Below are positions 4,267-6,295 of a DNA stretch of 6,295 bases, piece after piece (position 1 is the first letter of the stretch; every line of letters begins with the position of its first letter). Location: NCBI GenBank assembly GCA_029557025.1, contig JAKPRU010000995.1, forward strand, positions 1 through 6,295, read 5' to 3'. Position numbers and translations under genes: made by a program. The notes under the pieces were generated by a model that saw nothing but the letters and a program-made list of their open reading frames with translations, made no database searches and was not told the DNA's origin. Source of the stretch: Candidatus Omnitrophota bacterium. Its GTDB lineage: Bacteria > Hinthialibacterota > Hinthialibacteria > Hinthialibacterales > JAKPRU01.

Positions 4267-5967
4267 ATGCGCAGCGATGTGATGAAACTCGGCCCGGAAA
4301 AAGGGCCTCATCGGTCTCTCTGGATGGCGACAGGATTGGCCCGAAAAGATCTCGACAAGCCCATTATCGGGATTGCGAATTCATACAATGAGATCATCCC
4401 CGGTCATGTGGATCTGAATAAGATCTCGGCGGCGGTCAAGCGTGGGGTGCTGATAGCCGGTGGGACACCGGTCGAGTTCGGGACGATTGGGGTTTGCGAT
4501 GGGATCGCGATGAACCACATGGGGATGCGGTATTCGCTGGTGAGCCGCGAGGTGATCGCCGATTCCGTGGAGATTATGGCCCAGGGCCATCCGTTCGATG
4601 GGATTGTCCTTGTGTCGAACTGCGACAAGATTACACCGGGGATGCTTATGGCCGCGCTGCGCCTGGATATCCCGGCCATCCTGATTACCGGAGGGCCGAT
4701 GCTGGTGGGATTTGACCTGGGTCTGTTCCGAGGCAAGTATCCAGGGATGGGGGATACTGTCATTGACCTGAACTCCCTGTTCGGGCGCATCGCACCGGTG
4801 AAATCAGGCAAGATACCGGAAGACGTGTTTGAGGAGAGCTGCCGGTCGGCCTGTCCCGGCGCCGGTTCCTGTGCCGGTATGTTCACGGCGAACACAATGA
4901 GCTGTCTCTCCGAGGTTCTGGGGATTGCCCTACCCGGAAACGGAACGATTCCGGCTGTCTATGCCGACCGTATTCGTCTCGCTCAGGTTGCCGGAGAGCA
5001 GATCATGGAACTTGTGAAGAAGGCGATTACTCCCAGGCAGATCATAACGCGCAAAGCCTTTGAAAATGCCATTGCGCTGGATATGGCATTCGGCGGCTCC
5101 ACAAATACCGCTTTGCACCTTCCCGCGCTGGCCTATGAGGCCGGTTTGTCTCTCCCTCTGTCGGAATTCAACACGATTAGTGCCCAGACTCCACATATCT
5201 GCAATATGGCGCCGGGCGGCCCCTGGCATCTGGAAGACCTTCATCGGGTCGGCGGTGTCTCGGTGATTCTCAAGGAATTGATGAAGGGAAAGCTCCTCGA
5301 TGGCGGCACATTAACAGTCACCGGAAAGACTCTGGCGGAGAACTTGGCATCCGCACCCGACTGCGATGGAACCGTGGTGTGCAGCCTGGACAAGCCGGTT
5401 CATGCAACCGGGGGGTTGTGCTGCCTGTACGGCAATCTTGCTCCCGATGGGAGTATTGTGAAAGCCTCTGCCGTATTGCCCGAAATGCTGAAACATTCCG
5501 GTCCCGCGCGGATATTCAATTCCGAAAGCGAAGCATGTGATGCGATGCTGGGCAACCGAATCAAGGCCGGCGATGTAGTGGTGATTCGCTATGAAGGTCC
5601 CAAGGGCGGCCCCGGAATGCCCGAAATGCTTACCCCGACATCCGTTGTGAAGGGAATGGGAATGGCCGATAAGGTTGCTCTGATTACCGACGGGCGGTTC
5701 TCCGGCGCAACAACGGGCGCCTCCGTCGGGCATATCTCCCCCGAAGCCATGGAAGGCGGACCGATCGGTCTTCTTGAAGAAGGGGACATTATTGATATCG
5801 ACATCCCCAGCCGGTCGCTCAATGTTCGGCTTTCGGAGGAAGAAATGCAGCAACGAAGGGCGGCCTGGAAACGCCCCGAAGCCAAGATCAAAGTCGGCGT
5901 CATGGTGCGGTATGCCGAGGCTGTTTCCTCCGCAGCCGATGGCGCCGTGCTGAAACAGAGAGGCTGA
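4267..5967 (+). CDS. ilvD: Dihydroxy-acid dehydratase
   Basis: A complete 566-aa IlvD/Edd family enzyme. It dehydrates 2,3-dihydroxy-isovalerate and 2,3-dihydroxy-3-methylvalerate to the 2-keto acids, the step before transamination in valine and isoleucine synthesis; 2-ketoisovalerate also feeds leucine and pantothenate. The N-terminus MRSDVMKLGPEKGPHRSLW is the classic start, and GGAGG (4253-4257) lies 9 nt upstream. Candidate Fe-S ligands are C77 (GVCDGIAMNHMGM), C119 (SNCDKITPG) and C196 or C202 (CPGAGSCAGMFTANTM). D120 and K121 correspond to the Mg-binding Asp and the carbamylated Lys known in the family; S479 (TDGRFSG) is the likely catalytic Ser. PGH at 45-47 replaces the PCN cysteine motif of the short [2Fe-2S] class. 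No other ilv gene is in the window. A related sugar-acid dehydratase is the alternative but less likely. Confidence 0.95.
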   Translation: MRSDVMKLGPEKGPHRSLWMATGLARKDLDKPIIGIANSYNEIIPGHVDLNKISAAVKRGVLIAGGTPVEFGTIGVCDGIAMNHMGMRYSLVSREVIADSVEIMAQGHPFDGIVLVSNCDKITPGMLMAALRLDIPAILITGGPMLVGFDLGLFRGKYPGMGDTVIDLNSLFGRIAPVKSGKIPEDVFEESCRSACPGAGSCAGMFTANTMSCLSEVLGIALPGNGTIPAVYADRIRLAQVAGEQIMELVKKAITPRQIITRKAFENAIALDMAFGGSTNTALHLPALAYEAGLSLPLSEFNTISAQTPHICNMAPGGPWHLEDLHRVGGVSVILKELMKGKLLDGGTLTVTGKTLAENLASAPDCDGTVVCSLDKPVHATGGLCCLYGNLAPDGSIVKASAVLPEMLKHSGPARIFNSESEACDAMLGNRIKAGDVVVIRYEGPKGGPGMPEMLTPTSVVKGMGMADKVALITDGRFSGATTGASVGHISPEAMEGGPIGLLEEGDIIDIDIPSRSLNVRLSEEEMQQRRAAWKRPEAKIKVGVMVRYAEAVSSAADGAVLKQRG

Positions 5968-6015
5968 CAGGGTGTAGCCAAACAGCGGCTGCTGAGAAAG
6001 CTGCCGTCTTGGAAT

Positions 6016-6079
6016 GAGATTTCTCCCTTCGGTCGAAATGACAGGCTTATTGTCATTCCGAACGAATGTGAGGAATCTC
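6016..6079. repeat. Long imperfect inverted repeat (28/29-nt arms, 7-nt loop)
   Basis: The left arm 6016-6043 begins GAGATTTCTC and ends CGAAATGACA. The right arm 6051-6079 begins TGTCATTCCG and ends AGGAATCTC. The arms are complementary over most of their length with a few mismatches and one extra base, around the loop GGCTTAT. Arms of this type (GAGAT...CTTCG...ATGACA) recur, from memory, in intergenic DNA of several bacterial phyla. It may be a small non-autonomous palindromic element. Confidence 0.6.
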
Positions 6080-6086
6080 GCCCTTC

Positions 6087-6106
6087 GACAGGCACGGAGG
6101 CCTGTC
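6087..6106. repeat. REP-like hairpin unit 1
   Basis: GACAGGC-ACGGAG-GCCTGTC: a perfect 7-bp stem with a 6-nt loop. It shares its AGGC...GCCT core and geometry with the next two hairpins but has a different loop sequence. Confidence 0.65.
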
Positions 6107-6116
6107 CCACCAGTAG

Positions 6117-6136
6117 GCCAGGCGTCTCTGCCTGGC
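6117..6136. repeat. REP-like hairpin unit 2
   Basis: GCCAGGC-GTCTCT-GCCTGGC: a perfect 7-bp stem with a 6-nt loop. It begins the first copy of the 25-bp direct repeat. Confidence 0.7.
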
Positions 6137-6176
6137 AGTTACCCAGTGGGTCAGGCGTCTCTGCCTGGCAGTTACC
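6119..6176 (+). repeat. Two identical 25-bp direct repeats, 33-bp period
   Basis: Positions 6119-6143 and 6152-6176 are identical: each starts CAGGCGTCTC and ends GGCAGTTACC. The 8-bp spacer is CAGTGGGT. The unit includes most of the hairpin plus a GCAGTTACC tail, so the duplication copied a whole structured unit and not only the stem. Confidence 0.8.
6150..6169. repeat. REP-like hairpin unit 3
   Basis: GTCAGGC-GTCTCT-GCCTGGC: the same hairpin as unit 2 except that C becomes T, which gives a G-U wobble in RNA, so pairing is kept. It lies 33 bp from unit 2. Confidence 0.7.
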
Positions 6177-6295
6177 GGGAATCATCCTTTCTTTTTCCAG
6201 TCACCGGCTCCGCCGGAGTTGCGCTCGCGAGAAAGTGGTACTCAGCGGATGTCGAGGAGTCCTGTTATATCCGGTCAACCCCCACCTGACCTCCC

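Larger units (their letters stand above)
5968..6295. other. Repeat-rich intergenic region after ilvD
   Basis: These 328 bases contain no convincing gene on either strand. Frames that stay open (for example the minus-strand one reading GNCQAETP twice) are made of the repeats themselves. The region holds one long imperfect inverted repeat (6016-6079), three 7-bp hairpins with 6-nt loops, a 25-bp direct repeat and a small GC hairpin at 6204-6216 (CCGGC-TCC-GCCGG). Just after the ilvD stop, GGCTGCT and AGCTGCC (about 5985-6004) can pair with one mismatch. There is no T-tract, so no classical terminator is supported, although any of these structures could protect the ilvD 3' end. The last 45 bases are open from an ATG at 6250, too short to judge. 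Confidence 0.6.

Noticed and set aside
5311..5853. 180-codon frame antisense to ilvD
   Set aside because: It is a reverse-strand shadow of a conserved coding region, with no ribosome-binding context or family match.
5968..6015. Rho-independent terminator just after ilvD
   Set aside because: The possible stem has a mismatch and no T-tract follows it.
6119..6176. CRISPR array
   Set aside because: Only two repeats with an 8-bp spacer; the units are hairpin-type intergenic repeats and no cas gene is present.
5589..6185. 198-codon minus-strand frame with a repeated GNCQAETP motif
   Set aside because: The repeated peptide is a translation of the 25-bp direct repeats, and the rest is antisense to ilvD.

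Overview
This 6.3 kb window has a moderate-to-high GC content and reads as chromosomal DNA of a free-living, probably uncultured bacterium. No gene fixes the phylum. Two features fit PVC-type or neighbouring lineages (Planctomycetes, Lentisphaerae, Hydrogenedentes, Sumerlaeota-like): a sugar isomerase-like protein and an aldo/keto reductase that both carry twin-arginine leaders, and a stand-alone four-helix-bundle 'suffix' protein. The intergenic DNA at the right end is packed with short palindromic repeats. The taxonomic statement is inference only.

Layout from left to right. (1) Positions 1-263, minus strand: N-terminal part of a DMT/EamA-like membrane transporter that runs off the window. 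(2) Positions 445-1050, plus strand: a 201-aa FMN nitroreductase-family protein with a strong ribosome-binding site, divergent from the transporter. (3) Positions 1072-1506, minus strand: a small toxin-antitoxin patch. It holds an intact orphan antitoxin-like gene (1072-1287), a probable fragment of a RelE/HigB (Gp49-like) toxin (1320-1391), and the C-terminal tail of a VapB-like antitoxin (1420-1506) starting directly after the stop of the next gene. (4) Positions 1507-4024, minus strand: a likely operon read from right to left. It encodes a Tat-leader sugar phosphate isomerase/epimerase-like TIM barrel, a Tat-leader aldo/keto reductase only 3 nt behind it, and a four-helix-bundle protein. 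(5) Positions 4025-4266: a divergent promoter region. (6) Positions 4267-5967, plus strand: a full-length dihydroxy-acid dehydratase (ilvD). (7) Positions 5968-6295: no convincing gene, but a dense cluster of inverted and direct repeats.

Functionally, the isomerase-like protein and the reductase form a plausible exported carbohydrate-modifying pair. Both have an in-frame Met near the end of the leader that could also give a cytoplasmic form. IlvD serves branched-chain amino acid (and, through 2-ketoisovalerate, pantothenate) synthesis; its divergent placement next to sugar genes leaves open a sugar-acid dehydratase role, but the sequence reads as ordinary IlvD. No clearly new defence or mobile system is visible. 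The least explained items are the decayed toxin-antitoxin patch abutting the four-helix-bundle gene, the possible dual starts of the two Tat enzymes, and the structured repeat cluster after ilvD.
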